DNA of 64,000 nucleotides from Harmothoe impar. Taxonomy: Eukaryota > Annelida > Polychaeta > Phyllodocida > Polynoidae. Positions 1-10,340 of the stretch are shown one piece after another. Position numbers and translations under genes: made by a program. Below the pieces are notes generated by a model, which ran no database searches, had not been told where the DNA came from, and worked only from the letters and a program-made list of their open reading frames with translations. The stretch spans positions 3,906,001-3,970,000 of the forward strand of contig OX381721.1 of the NCBI GenBank assembly GCA_947462335.1, written 5' to 3'. Position 1 is the stretch's first letter. Each line of letters starts with the position of its first letter.

Positions 1-1
1 G

Positions 2-1441
2 GTTACCAAAAAGGATGGCACCTGTCGGTTCTGTATAGATTACAGGAGACTAAATGGGATTACGAGGAAGAATGCCTACCCCTTGCCACGCATTGACGAA
101 AGTCTGGATTCCTTGGGAGGTAATCACTGGTTTAGTACCTTAGATCTCCAGTCAGGGTACTGGCAGATTGGGATGCACCCAGAGGATAAGGAAAAGACAG
201 CATTCACAACCCACAGGGGGTTGTTCAAGTTCAATGTAATGCCATTTGGCTTATGCAATGCTCCGGCTACTTTCGAGAATATGATGGAGACAATGCTAAG
301 GGGATTGTTGTGGAAAAACTGTCTAGTTTATCTAGACGACATCATAGTTTTCGGGAAAACTCGGGAGGAGTGTCTATCGAATTTGAACAAGGTAATGGAT
401 CGACTGAGATCCTACAACCTTAGACTGAAAGCTAAGAAATGCAAGTTCTTCAGGCAATCAGTGGAATATCTGGGCCGAATAGTCAGTGGCACAGGTATTT
501 CGGCGGATCCAGGGAAATTAGAGGCTGTAGCTAATTGGGCAACGCCAAAAGACCAGAAAGAAGTGAGGTCATTTTTGGGTTTTTGCTCATACTACCGCGA
601 TTTCATTCCCGGATTTGCTGAGGTGTCGGCTCCATTACAGGCGCTGGTAGTAGGAAAAAGGAAGGGAATGTCGAAGCTACCTCCGTTTATTTGGACGGAA
701 TTAGCTGGACAGGCTTTTCAGAAGCTGAAGGAGTTATTCACGGTAACTCCTGTGCTGAGCTATCCTACTGAGGGTGATCAGTTCATCCTGGACACCGACG
801 CTAGCAACGATAGCATAGGCGCTGTCTTATCCCAAGTGCAGGAGGGTAGGGAAGTGCCCTTGGCATTTGCTAGCAACAGCTTGAGTAAAACTCAACGCAA
901 TTATTGTACCACCAAGAGAGAGTTGTTGGCCATAGTAGTATACACAAAGAAATTCCGCCATTATTTGTATGGTGGGAATTTTATTCTACGAACGGACCAT
1001 TCATCCTTGAGATGGCTCCTTAATTTCAAGGAGGCAGATGGGATGATGGGCAGATGGATCTCCTCGTTGTCTGAATTAGGGATAGAGAATACCCAGATTC
1101 AGCATCGGAGCGGAGTAAAGCACGTGAATGCGGATTGTTTGTCTAGGAGACCAATCCGAAGATGTGCAAGAATGGACTGTGAAGACTGTGGCATACATAA
1201 CGCGTTGGTGGCGCCAATAATGAATTTTGATCCGGCCTGGGAAGAGAACTTGGTGTTTTGGTCGGCGGAGTCCATACTTGAAGCTCAGCAGGAGGACGAT
1301 GGTATCAATATGATACGGAATCTGATCCTGGAGAGAGCTGCTCGTCCCGTCAGACCTGCTCTGTCATTAGAATGTGTGGAAGTAAGGAACTTGGTGGGCC
1401 AATTGGTCGCAGTTGGTAGTGCGAGACGGCCTATTGTGTAG
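2..1441 (+). CDS. pol: Gypsy pol, reverse transcriptase-RNase H part (5' partial, frameshifted at 3' end)
   Basis: Codons are in frame from base 2, so RT continues past the left edge; the first visible residues include the conserved RFCIDYRRLN block. An STLDL motif (first catalytic Asp) follows, then the YLDD active site at 329-340. RNase H acidic residues sit in DTDAS (791-805) and RTDHSSL (about 989-1009). The protein copies element RNA into DNA and degrades the template inside the particle. The frame ends at 1441, between RNase H and integrase. Integrase resumes in the +1 frame, and one base too many near 1391-1396 would explain this. I see no internal stop before that point. Confidence 0.9.
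   Translation, partial: VTKKDGTCRFCIDYRRLNGITRKNAYPLPRIDESLDSLGGNHWFSTLDLQSGYWQIGMHPEDKEKTAFTTHRGLFKFNVMPFGLCNAPATFENMMETMLRGLLWKNCLVYLDDIIVFGKTREECLSNLNKVMDRLRSYNLRLKAKKCKFFRQSVEYLGRIVSGTGISADPGKLEAVANWATPKDQKEVRSFLGFCSYYRDFIPGFAEVSAPLQALVVGKRKGMSKLPPFIWTELAGQAFQKLKELFTVTPVLSYPTEGDQFILDTDASNDSIGAVLSQVQEGREVPLAFASNSLSKTQRNYCTTKRELLAIVVYTKKFRHYLYGGNFILRTDHSSLRWLLNFKEADGMMGRWISSLSELGIENTQIQHRSGVKHVNADCLSRRPIRRCARMDCEDCGIHNALVAPIMNFDPAWEENLVFWSAESILEAQQEDDGINMIRNLILERAARPVRPALSLECVEVRNLVGQLVAVGSARRPIV
1386..1441 (+). other. Overlap of pol reading frames (frameshift site)
   Basis: The RT-RNase H frame (2 mod 3) and the integrase frame (0 mod 3) overlap here. Integrase-frame residues that look like the normal RNase H-integrase linker begin about 1392, so the shift lies at the G-rich stretch around 1391-1397. 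It could be a single-base insertion or, less likely, a programmed +1 shift. Programmed shifts in Gypsy elements usually sit between gag and pol, not inside pol, so decay is the simpler reading. Confidence 0.7.
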
Positions 1442-2810
1442 ATGGAAAACTCTTGAGGGCAAAGCCAGAAGAAGGCTACAGATAGTCTTGCCAGCTTCTC
1501 TGAGATGGGAAGTATTCGAGTTTTTCCATGGTCATCAGACTTCCGCTCATTTTGGCAGGAAACGGACTTTGGACAAACTAGCGAGGAGATATTACTGGCC
1601 TGGGATGTCTAAGGACGTAATACGTTGGTTGAGTGAATGCCCGACGTGTTGCCTGGTGAAGCCGGGCCCTGGGAAAGGTAAAACATCTCTCAGACAGGAA
1701 CTGTTCGGAGTCAGATTTGCGAGGATAGCCATTGATATAATCACTGGCTTCCAGACAACTCCAAACTCCAACGTGTGCATGATGGTGGTACAAGACTACT
1801 ATACAAAGTACGTGAAGGTGATCCCAATGAAAGATCACACAGCATTAAGTTGCGCACAAGCTTTGGTTGAGGAGTGGGTACTAACATTTGGCGCACCTCT
1901 CATGTTACATTCAGACCAGGGTAGGGAGTTTGAATCGCGTCTCTTTCAGGGGATGCTGGAAGAATTGGCCATAGTTAAGACACGCACTAATCCGTACCGA
2001 CCGCAGTCGGATGGGATGGTTGAGAGATTCAACCGCACGTTGATTCAAGGGCTGACCACACTGGTTAATTCTAATCAGGATGACTGGGACACGTTTTCCC
2101 AGTATGTGGCTCATGCATACAACGGTACGGTGCATGCTTCAACTGGCTGCACTCCTAACAGCTTGGTATTTGGATCTGAGATCATAATGCCTGCAGATTT
2201 GGTCTTTGGCAGTGTACTGCGGAGAAAGGATGTCCCATGCCGTGTGGCATTTGCGGAATCTCTGCGTAGAGAATTGCGGGAAGGCTATGCATTGGTGAGA
2301 GGCCATTTGAAGAAAGCGGCCATCCATCAGAAAGTAGGGTATGATACAGGCTTGAGAGAGAGGAAGTATGTAGTTGGACAGAAGGTGGTGAGATTGAAGC
2401 CACCTGTACATGGAAAAATCTCGAAAGGTTGGGATGGGCCATTTGAGGTGACAAAAGTAATATCGGATGTTACTGTGTTGTTGAAGAATGTGAAAGGCAA
2501 GATAGTTGCAGGCCATGTGGATCGCCTGAAGCCTTGGCTAGGTCGCCGGCCCGGCGATGAGAATGAGCCTTTGGTAGAAGTGCCAATGCCCCAACCCAGG
2601 TGGGTGCGTAAAACACAGGTTACGGCACCCCCGCCTACAAAGAAGACTAGAAAAGCAACGACAGCTAGAAAAGTCGATGGTAGGAAGAAAAAGAAGAAGT
2701 TGGTTACTGAAAAGGGAACTAGGGAGGTTCCTACAGTAATTGAGAAGAAGAAACCCCAAGGACCCATACGTAGAAGTGCTCGTATAGCGGGTCGAGGTGC
2801 TGTTACGTAA
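1386..2810 (+). CDS. pol: Gypsy pol, integrase part (in the +1 frame relative to RT)
   Basis: This is integrase of a Ty3/Gypsy element, which joins element cDNA to host DNA. The zinc-binding HHCC module is visible: His codons at 1533 and 1548 (H-x4-H) and Cys codons at 1638 and 1647 (CPTC). The catalytic DD35E triad is Asp at 1734, Asp at 1914 and Glu at 2022, with exactly 35 residues between the last two. A GPFEV...HVDRLKPW segment (about 2437-2541) is the usual C-terminal DNA-binding region. The tail (about 2640-2810) is very basic (KKKKK, RRSARI) with no chromodomain. The frame is open upstream only to 1386, so no start codon is expected: this is the second half of pol. Confidence 0.9.
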   Translation, partial: GTWWANWSQLVVRDGLLCRWKTLEGKARRRLQIVLPASLRWEVFEFFHGHQTSAHFGRKRTLDKLARRYYWPGMSKDVIRWLSECPTCCLVKPGPGKGKTSLRQELFGVRFARIAIDIITGFQTTPNSNVCMMVVQDYYTKYVKVIPMKDHTALSCAQALVEEWVLTFGAPLMLHSDQGREFESRLFQGMLEELAIVKTRTNPYRPQSDGMVERFNRTLIQGLTTLVNSNQDDWDTFSQYVAHAYNGTVHASTGCTPNSLVFGSEIIMPADLVFGSVLRRKDVPCRVAFAESLRRELREGYALVRGHLKKAAIHQKVGYDTGLRERKYVVGQKVVRLKPPVHGKISKGWDGPFEVTKVISDVTVLLKNVKGKIVAGHVDRLKPWLGRRPGDENEPLVEVPMPQPRWVRKTQVTAPPPTKKTRKATTARKVDGRKKKKKLVTEKGTREVPTVIEKKKPQGPIRRSARIAGRGAVT

Positions 2811-3756
2811 GAGCGGCGGGGCTGGGTTTGTTTGTTGTGGTTACCCGAAATAGTTCGGGTCTCCAAGGACTTACCCGGTAAACCCCGGAAAGTTGCGTAA
2901 CTGGTGCTAATTGTCAAAAACACAACGAGAAATACCGGATTTTATTCTTTAGTCTTTGTGACGGGAATAATGGTGAAATTGACCAGTAGATGGCATTGGG
3001 GTACCCAACGTTCTGCTTTACTAAAGTTAGTTTTGAATGTTTACATGCTATGGTCTGTGAGTTGGTTTCCCATTTAGTACTTGTCGTGATGGTTTCGGAT
3101 TAAAATCCAATCAAACCTAGTCAGTAATTTTTCTAAGGATAGATATGAGGATCCTAGTAAGAAATATTATGTAGAAAGTACGGGTGTAGAACTCGTTACA
3201 ACAACATGAGAATGGGACTCATACGTATTCCGAATTTGTTCGGACAACCAAAGAAATTTACTTTGACACGTATTTTTTTATAATGTTTGTTTAAACAGCG
3301 TTCTAAAAGTTCATAAGCTACAAATAATACAGCCGTGACGAACTAAAGAATTGCTATTACTTGAAATGATGTGTAAAATACAATCCGAGAGAACCCGGCG
3401 AAGATTGCAACTACTACGCAGTTTACTCCGCCACCCGGTTTTCTTCGGATAATACCGGATAACTTCTTCGGGAAGGGCTATCCGGTACCCGTGATCCTTT
3501 GCGCTTGGATGCGCACGCATGCTGGTTTGGCGCGGAAAGCGTCAGTCCTGCACATACCGTTGGAGAGGGTGGATGCGAAGGCACCTCTCTCCGCGTATGT
3601 AAAACACCGGTTAGAACATCTACATGTGAGGGAGAGAGGAGACACTAAAGTGAGGTAGTACAGGAGGACACTTTTGTAACAATTTTCCTGATTCTACTAC
3701 TCATTTAAGCTCATTTTTAGAGTGGGCTCCTCTGGGCCGCCCTCTGTGTAGTTATC
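2811..3756 (+). other. Noncoding spacer between pol and downstream ORF of the Gypsy element
   Basis: There are 946 bases with no ORF on the sense strand. I see no LTR-like pair, and no TATA box next to a polypurine tract that would mark an element boundary. The spacing suggests that the downstream ORF needs its own message (splicing or an internal promoter) rather than readthrough from pol. A TATAAT-like stretch near 3278 and a pyrimidine-rich AG near 3719 exist but are weak. Confidence 0.5.
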
Positions 3757-6700
3757 ATGGCGGATAACTATCCGTCGGGAGACTCCCATAGAAGGAGTCA
3801 CTCGACGGAGGTTACCCCTCTGTCGCAGGAACAGAGAGAATTGTTAGCTTTGGGGGACCTGGAGTCAACAGCTCCGGTCGAGTATGACCTTCCAAAACAA
3901 TTTCGGGATGCAGATTTACCTAAATTTGTGTATCAACCACCGGCTAAGATGAAGAATAGGGGTGTGAAACGCCGAAATCACAGTAATATCTCGGAGATAA
4001 GGAGAACTGAAAAGGTTAAAACCACACAGTATCTCCTAGCTCGGGGAGAACATGTAAGGAAACTGGTAGATATGGGTTTATCAGTGGCGCAGGCTAGGGG
4101 GTTCGTGTCAGGGCCGGGGTTGAAAGGACTCGAGGCCGGGGGATTTCCCTTGTTCCAGGTTGGGAATATTGCGTCACCACCTACTTCGGGAGTGACCCGG
4201 ACTGACCCGAATATGCCCGGGATACCGGTGCACTCGGTCAGTGACGTTCCAGTGGGCGCTCCGTGGGGTGTTATGTCGTATGACCGTGCGGATGGTTTAC
4301 ATCCGGTGCATGGTAACTTTGTACCCGATTGGAATGCCCCTACACAGTCAACTCCGGAACGTATTCCAAACATGGCAGTAATGCATTTAGCAGCTAAATT
4401 CGAGAAATTTAAGCCGGATGCAGTGATTCCCGGGAGTAGGATATGCAGGGGGGCATACATCCAAGAGTTGGACAAGTTCAACGAGAAGAAATGTACTAAA
4501 CTATTCAGATCTCCTTCCGATAATTCTAAGTCCAGACCCTATGTAGGAGAGGTTACTGGGGAGATAGGGAGCCGAGCTAGGCTACCATCCTACGAAGATA
4601 CAGAGAGGGATATGGAGTTCTGGTTAGAGCATACCAGTTCGGGGGCACATCAAGCGTACAAGTTCTGGGATGAGGTTATAAAGCAAAGTATGGGGACATA
4701 CAGGGCTGCCGACCTCTCCAACGAGGATAGAGATCGGTTGAAATGGGCCTGGATGACATTTGTTCCGCCGGGTATGCCTACTTATAAACCTGGTAGAGGT
4801 TGGAGAATAGGTTCGGGGCAATGCCCATTCAATGAGTGTATGGATAGAAATCCAATAGCTGAGTATTTGGACCTGTACCAGTTCGCACGACATCTAGTGG
4901 AGTTCCACGCGCACTCCAAAATGATGTGGCAGTGCCGGGCCAAGTCTAATCGCTCAGTTAAATGTATGAAAGATGGTGAACCTTTCAGCACATCTAGAAA
5001 GGGCTGTATGATAAGGCATTTAGTGGATGTACACCATATGAAGGCTGAAACTGCCATGTCCAATCTAGATATTCTCGAGAATAGTCCGGAGGCCTTAGGA
5101 CTCACGGACAGAGAAAAGTGTGTGAGGGTACCACAGGGGTTGGCATACACCTTGATGTTCAACCATAACCCGAGAAGGTTGTGGTTGAATCGAAAGGCGT
5201 GGCCATACTACATTCAGGACTTTCCAGAGAAAGCCTCTGATTATCGTAGTAAAATGGAGTTGGCCACTCCTCCTAAAGGTAAAATGCTGTCTGAAGGTAA
5301 AACTGTGGACCATGGAGTGTACACTCCTGTCTCAGTTACCTTAGGAGAGATGCGGACCACAGGTTCAGAGGAGTCCTCAGCTTCTGCTGGGTTAGACTCA
5401 TCACCTGACGGCCGATCGACCCCAACCAAAAGACGTGCTCCAGGGTCTTCCTGTGGGTTTAGTAGGAACACTACTGAATCCAACAAGGAGGGCTCTGGCG
5501 GATCATTACCGAGGGTTGCTGTTAGCCCAAGGCTAGCCATAGAGGAGAAAATGGTAAATGACCTGTTGGCTTCTCCTGTAGAGGAGGAAGATGACTGTGT
5601 ATTTGTGGGAGAGGAGGTAATACCTCCTACCACAATCTCTGAAGCTAGAGGGAACCCGGGAGTGTCAAGGAAGATATTAAAGACAGAAAATACTTCTACT
5701 GATAGTCAAGGGTATGTAACAGGGAAGATAGAGTCAGTTAGTGGGAAAGAGGATTCCAAATCTAAAATGACCTATAGAATGATTGATTTCCAATCTGAGG
5801 GAGATGATTGGGTGGACCAAAAATTTGCCCCACCCGCAGGCAGGGTTCAATCGAGTAAAATAGAGATGAGGAAGGAACAGGAGATTGGTCGTAGACTATC
5901 CTCCGTTCCATCACCATCTACCTGTATGGGGGGTCTCTCACTAAACTCTCCATCATCTGGAGTGGGTGAGGAAGATATCTCTTTGGAGTCGGTCCCTCTG
6001 CCTAAGCTGACTGGTGATATTGATCACCCTGAGAATATAAGTATCAGGAATCTTCTGAAAGAACAGTATGTCACTGGACTTAAAAGTTCATTTGACACAC
6101 TGGATCTCGCTTGTCAACTAGCTCTGCAAGGAGCTAGGGCTCAAGCTGAGCAATTGGTAAAGGAAAGTCGTTTGGCCGAATTAGAGAAAGTGGAGACTGC
6201 TAAAGCAGAACTCCTATCTAAAATGTCCAAAATGACTGAGGAGAATGAAGCCCTCAAAAGACAATTGGGACAACGAGATGACATGGTAGCAACCTCAACC
6301 AGAATAGTAGATGATTTGAGATTGAATATTGAAAAATCTCGTATGGAAAGTCAATTTTTAATTGATGATCTCAAAGTCAAGTTGGATCGCAGTAAGGATA
6401 TGGTCAGTTCTGCTGAACATAAGCTAACTGCTGCCAGGACTGAAATTAGTCTAAAAATCAAAATTATTCGGAAGTTAGAACACGAAATTGGTGGTCTAAC
6501 AGAAGAATTTTCTAGCTATAGAAAGGAAGCTCAGCAGAACGATGACTTCTATGAAGAGTTGGCTGAGTTTTTCGAGGACTGCTATGAGATACCATTGTCA
6601 AGTTGGTACGACGAGAGTGTGTACAGGGTTGAACGGGGTTCTGCCCCTCTTCCCTTAGGATTTGACGGTGATGCATACGCACAAAGGTTGAGAGCTGACT

Positions 6701-7563
6701 CCAGGGCTAGTAATACCCCTAGGAGTCCTCCACCTCCATCTACAGAAGACGAGACGCACCTGGCCGACTGCAGTTACGTGGCTGCCACCTCCATGGCCTG
6801 TGGGTCATCGGAGTTGGTTCCTGTGACGTCTGTTCCTAAGACGTCCGTGGCTGTGACGTCTGTTCCTAAGACGTCCGTGGCTGTGACGTCTGTTCCTAAG
6901 ACGTCCGTGGCTGTGACGTCTGTTCCTGTGTCACCTGTCTCGGTGACATCTGTTGCTGTGACGTCTACTTCTGTGTCGTCTGATGCTAAGACGATGCAGT
7001 ATGCTACAATGGGGGTGGACACAACCGTGTCTTCCTTTGAGACTATGGATACTCCAGCCGGGGTGTCCACTCTAGCGAGGATGGTGGTGAATGAACTGCA
7101 GGCAGAGTCATATAACTCGACTCCTGTCTCAACACCAATACTCGACACCACCTCTTGTCAGTCACCTTGCCAGATAACGGAAAGTGAGACTAGAGAGGCG
7201 GTTCAGATACTGATGGAGCTGAACGATGCAATTGCAGAGGCTGACCTACGTCTGTCTATCCGTGATGCTGAGGCGCTTATGGCTCCTGAAAACGAACTTG
7301 AACAATCCATGATGGTGGATCCTCCAATGGACCTACCTGTGACGACTGGTTCTATGTCTGGGAACCATCGTCCATCTACCCTGGACATTCCTGTATCCAT
7401 GGCGAGTGTACCTATGGGTACTCGAGTGCATTTTCCTAACCCTGATGCTTTGCAGCTAGGGTCTGGGATGGACATATCCATTGAGATGAGTGACAATCGA
7501 TCTAGTGAATGCATGTCTCCAGTGTCCAGAAATGAAGAACTTTTGCTGAGTGGCGAGTCATAA
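3757..7563 (+). CDS. 1268-residue accessory ORF of the Gypsy element (CCHH fingers, coiled coil, Thr/Ser/Val repeats)
   Basis: This uninterrupted ORF lies between pol and the 3' LTR. The ATG at 3757 has a good context (atcATGg). Two CCHH-type finger candidates are visible: C356-x4-C361...H379-x4-H384, and C393-x9-C403...H421-x4-H426. Residues about 430-780 are low-complexity and rich in Ser, Pro and acidic residues. Residues about 799-925 form a long heptad-like coiled coil. Residues 1023-1052 are three exact 10-residue repeats (VTSVPKTSVA, 30-bp units). I see no signal peptide or membrane segment, so it does not look like an envelope protein, the usual occupant of this position. Finger plus coiled coil would suit a nucleic-acid-binding or Gag-like structural role, which is inference. 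I do not recognise the family. An intact frame next to a broken pol suggests recent activity. Confidence 0.75.
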   Translation: MADNYPSGDSHRRSHSTEVTPLSQEQRELLALGDLESTAPVEYDLPKQFRDADLPKFVYQPPAKMKNRGVKRRNHSNISEIRRTEKVKTTQYLLARGEHVRKLVDMGLSVAQARGFVSGPGLKGLEAGGFPLFQVGNIASPPTSGVTRTDPNMPGIPVHSVSDVPVGAPWGVMSYDRADGLHPVHGNFVPDWNAPTQSTPERIPNMAVMHLAAKFEKFKPDAVIPGSRICRGAYIQELDKFNEKKCTKLFRSPSDNSKSRPYVGEVTGEIGSRARLPSYEDTERDMEFWLEHTSSGAHQAYKFWDEVIKQSMGTYRAADLSNEDRDRLKWAWMTFVPPGMPTYKPGRGWRIGSGQCPFNECMDRNPIAEYLDLYQFARHLVEFHAHSKMMWQCRAKSNRSVKCMKDGEPFSTSRKGCMIRHLVDVHHMKAETAMSNLDILENSPEALGLTDREKCVRVPQGLAYTLMFNHNPRRLWLNRKAWPYYIQDFPEKASDYRSKMELATPPKGKMLSEGKTVDHGVYTPVSVTLGEMRTTGSEESSASAGLDSSPDGRSTPTKRRAPGSSCGFSRNTTESNKEGSGGSLPRVAVSPRLAIEEKMVNDLLASPVEEEDDCVFVGEEVIPPTTISEARGNPGVSRKILKTENTSTDSQGYVTGKIESVSGKEDSKSKMTYRMIDFQSEGDDWVDQKFAPPAGRVQSSKIEMRKEQEIGRRLSSVPSPSTCMGGLSLNSPSSGVGEEDISLESVPLPKLTGDIDHPENISIRNLLKEQYVTGLKSSFDTLDLACQLALQGARAQAEQLVKESRLAELEKVETAKAELLSKMSKMTEENEALKRQLGQRDDMVATSTRIVDDLRLNIEKSRMESQFLIDDLKVKLDRSKDMVSSAEHKLTAARTEISLKIKIIRKLEHEIGGLTEEFSSYRKEAQQNDDFYEELAEFFEDCYEIPLSSWYDESVYRVERGSAPLPLGFDGDAYAQRLRADSRASNTPRSPPPPSTEDETHLADCSYVAATSMACGSSELVPVTSVPKTSVAVTSVPKTSVAVTSVPKTSVAVTSVPVSPVSVTSVAVTSTSVSSDAKTMQYATMGVDTTVSSFETMDTPAGVSTLARMVVNELQAESYNSTPVSTPILDTTSCQSPCQITESETREAVQILMELNDAIAEADLRLSIRDAEALMAPENELEQSMMVDPPMDLPVTTGSMSGNHRPSTLDIPVSMASVPMGTRVHFPNPDALQLGSGMDISIEMSDNRSSECMSPVSRNEELLLSGES
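6823..6912 (+). repeat. Three exact 30-bp tandem repeats inside the accessory ORF
   Basis: The units 6823-6852, 6853-6882 and 6883-6912 read the same, each encoding VTSVPKTSVA. Degenerate VTS-containing units continue to about 6970. The repeat unit is a multiple of three and preserves the frame. Confidence 0.9.
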
Positions 7564-9055
7564 AAACATTCCCAGTTGCAGCATATATGGAACCTCTACC
7601 ATGTGTCGTCATCAAGATTGAACTTTTGCAGTAGTGGGGTTATTAATACACCACGGACCGTATGATGCTTTATACCATAGACTATGGGTCACAATATGTA
7701 CGTATATATTTATGAAAGACTGAGATGACAAGAACAGAGGATCATTATCACCTATTTATGAAAAGACTTTGATATGATCTAGGTTTGCAGTTGTCGTCAT
7801 ATAAGAAACTGTTAAAACCATCACCAAAGAGTGTTCTATTTTGCCATAAGACAGTATTTGTAAAACGGGTTCTGTTTGATTTGATGACATGTGCTATAGG
7901 TATGATTATTGTATGCCGATTGTGATACTCTGAATTAACCGTCCAATAAGTAAAGGTATGAGGGACTGGATCCTGATGATACCTACTGAAAGGTTGCTTG
8001 ACTGCATTCGTACTATGTGTAGATCTGTGGTAATAACATATCAATGAACCTGAGAAACGTAAAATTTATTCAGGTACTAGGAATGGAAATTGCGTAAGTT
8101 GTTATGGAGATCCGTAGGCTCCCGTTGATTACTTTCAGAAGGAAGGTATCGAGTGAGGAGCCGGATCATTCTATTTTTCAGCTTGCTGCGTTTTTGATCT
8201 TTGAACTAAGTGTGGAGACTAATTCTCCCTGAAACGTTGAGATATGTTGCCATGACACTTGATCTGATTGCTTTCAGTATTCCTATATGGAGAGTGTCAC
8301 TTGTGTTATTGTGTAGAGTACGCCAAAAAGGACACCTGGGTGACCATGGTGCATAAGGTTTTGGAGACCTTGATTGGATTGAAAACTGCATTTACCGGAT
8401 CTACGCTATATGTTCATTTATTCCAAAAATATTGATCTTTCAAACCTTACTCTGGCACGTAAAGCGAGTGAGTCTATTCAAATAGACGGGTTGGGTCAAG
8501 GTTTACTATAAAGTCGACACTTGCCACCTTTTTGTTTCCAATATGTCTTGTACTAAAAAAATTGGTAACTTTTAAGGAGAAGTGCTCATATTTGATCTGT
8601 ATGTATACGATACCTGTTGTAACAAATCGTTTTCGATGAGACATGGTTAGTATGCGATAAATATGTCTTAAAGGTTTTATATATTTTTTTATGATATATA
8701 GTCAAGTTTGTTTTATAGGGCTTGACTGGCTGTGTGGAGTTTATCCTCTTAGTCCCATAAATCATGACTGTTATTGAAGGATGATACTCGATTATTGTGT
8801 AACTGGATCCTGATGGTTGATATGATTGACGTTAATATCAAAAAGGATGAATACATATCTATGATACCCAAGAAATATATTAGTGTTTCTGATAGAAAGA
8901 GTTACGCTTGCCTCCACTATGTATGTGTTTGGAGACAATATATTTGTTTTTTTGGGTTGTTTGGAGATAAAATTTGTCATTGTATCAAGGTAGTATAATA
9001 ATACTGCACTTTGTGCTGCTATTTGGACGCTATGATATTGTCTGAAGGGGGGTAG
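7564..9055 (+). other. 3' noncoding region of the Gypsy element
   Basis: Nearly 1.5 kb separates the accessory ORF stop from the polypurine tract. Only short ORFs occur and none has recognisable domains. The stretch is AT-rich. It could hold splice or export signals, but none is evident. Confidence 0.5.
9045..9055 (+). promoter_or_regulatory. Polypurine tract (plus-strand primer site)
   Basis: A purine run (AAGGGGGG then TAG) lies directly before the TG that opens the LTR. This is the position and composition expected for the plus-strand DNA primer of an LTR retrotransposon. Confidence 0.7.
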
Positions 9056-9833
9056 TGTAGTGGGTCGCCGCTGTACTATTTCTATGGAACCAGTTGGAGT
9101 TATATTTGGTATATGTGTTGTCGTGTATCCAGGCCGCACTCCTGTCTACTGCCGAGTATAAGGTTATATAAGCCCACCTGAGGAATGGTGGAGCGCGGCC
9201 TGGTTATGTGCATTGAGCCGTGACCGCCACGTGTCACCCGACATATCTCGGGTACGGTGTCGGCTCGGATGCACCGGCGCGTGGTTACCCGGAGTTCCTC
9301 GGGAACTCAAGTGTTTACGAGTAATGGAGAGAATTACATAACGACCAGTACATAAGACCTGGGGTTCTGCTAATCGAGGACCCAGTCTTGCTGCGCACTT
9401 CGGCCAGCTTGGCTGCTCCACAACAGAGCTTCCCCGAACTCTGTTGTGCCTTTTAGGCCTAGTCCTGTCGCTGCTTCCACCTTGGTCACCCTGCGTCTTT
9501 CTCTGTTCCACCCTCTGGGGGAACTAGAGGAGATAGACGCACTGGTGTACAACTCCGGGTACAGAACTCCCTCTGGGGGAGTCTGATCCAAGTGGAGTTA
9601 ACCAAGATGGAAGAGAGCCTTGGAACTCTGGAATTATGTACTAGACCGTGAGCGTATACCTCCTGTATGTTCATATGACCACTGGTGTTCAGAAGCCTAT
9701 TTGATTATTGCTATCCGTCTGTATGATTACGAGCCGTATGTCAGAATGAATAAAGTGTAATTTCTGAACAACCTATTTTCGAATCTGGAGTTTTTCATAG
9801 CAGATGTCTATCTTAGAATAGCCAACAGCTACA
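9056..9833 (+). repeat. 3' LTR of the Gypsy element
   Basis: It begins TGTAGTGGGTCG right after the polypurine tract. It contains a TATA box (TATATAAG, 9165-9172) and an AATAAA signal at 9749-9754. CA ends occur at 9770 (TGAACA) and 9833 (AGCTACA); the second gives a TGTAG...CTACA structure like the BEL element in this window. Only one LTR is in view, so the end cannot be fixed by pairwise comparison. Confidence 0.65.
9165..9172 (+). promoter_or_regulatory. TATA box in the Gypsy LTR
   Basis: TATATAAG lies about 110 bp inside the LTR, upstream of the AATAAA at 9749. It is the likely U3 core promoter. Confidence 0.6.
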
Positions 9834-10001
9834 ATATTATAGATTTATTACCCATCTGGCGGCCAGTTTAATTTTCACTTATGGGGGTAGGGGTATATAT
9901 TTACCTTTAGGTATGTGAGAAATCGCTGTCATTTGGCCTACATCTGACTCATAAAAATCATGATCGTTTATACTCTAATCTGTAGGGTTCTACTTCTAGG
10001 C

Positions 10002-10340
10002 GTTCTCCCCCTCTGGAATTTTCCCCCATGAAATTCTCCCACCCTGGAATTCTTCCACCCGGAATTCTCCCCCCTGCCCTCATCAGTTTGATACTTTCAT
10101 CAAAGTCTCCACGTCAGGGGAGTATTTGTCTAAAGTATTATTGGGTAACGTTTTATTTAGTATATTTGGGGCTTCCCCCCCCCCTCACCCCCTTTTCTCC
10201 TTTTCCCTTCTGTTTTCTTCTTTTCGACAAGACAAACCCTATTTCCTTTAATCCTATAAAGAAGGGGGGAGAATTCTGGAGAGGAAATTTTCAAGGGGGG
10301 AGAATTCCAGGCGGGAGAATTCCGGGGGGGGGGGAATTTG
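10002..10340. repeat. Foldback element of GGGGGAGAATTCC units
   Basis: The left arm (10002-10075) consists of repeated CTCCC...GGAATT units and the right arm (10262-10335) is their reverse complement. Both arms are internally repetitive with a 13-20 bp period. No coding capacity. The 9834-10001 stretch before it holds nothing I can identify. Confidence 0.7.

Larger units (their letters stand above)
1..9833 (+). mobile_element. Ty3/Gypsy LTR retrotransposon, 5' end outside window
   Basis: The visible order is reverse transcriptase, RNase H, integrase, a long extra ORF, noncoding sequence, polypurine tract and 3' LTR. The 5' LTR, gag and protease would lie left of base 1. RT-RNaseH before integrase is the Ty3/Gypsy (Metaviridae) order. 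Integrase lacks a recognisable chromodomain. The right boundary is either 9770 or 9833, because both positions give a CA end after a polyadenylation signal. The target-site duplication cannot be checked as the left flank is missing. Pol carries a frameshift, so this copy is probably not autonomous unless the shift is programmed. Confidence 0.85.

Noticed and set aside
3757..7563. Envelope protein interpretation of the Gypsy accessory ORF
   Set aside because: No signal peptide, no membrane-spanning segment and no cleavage site pattern; finger and coiled-coil features instead.
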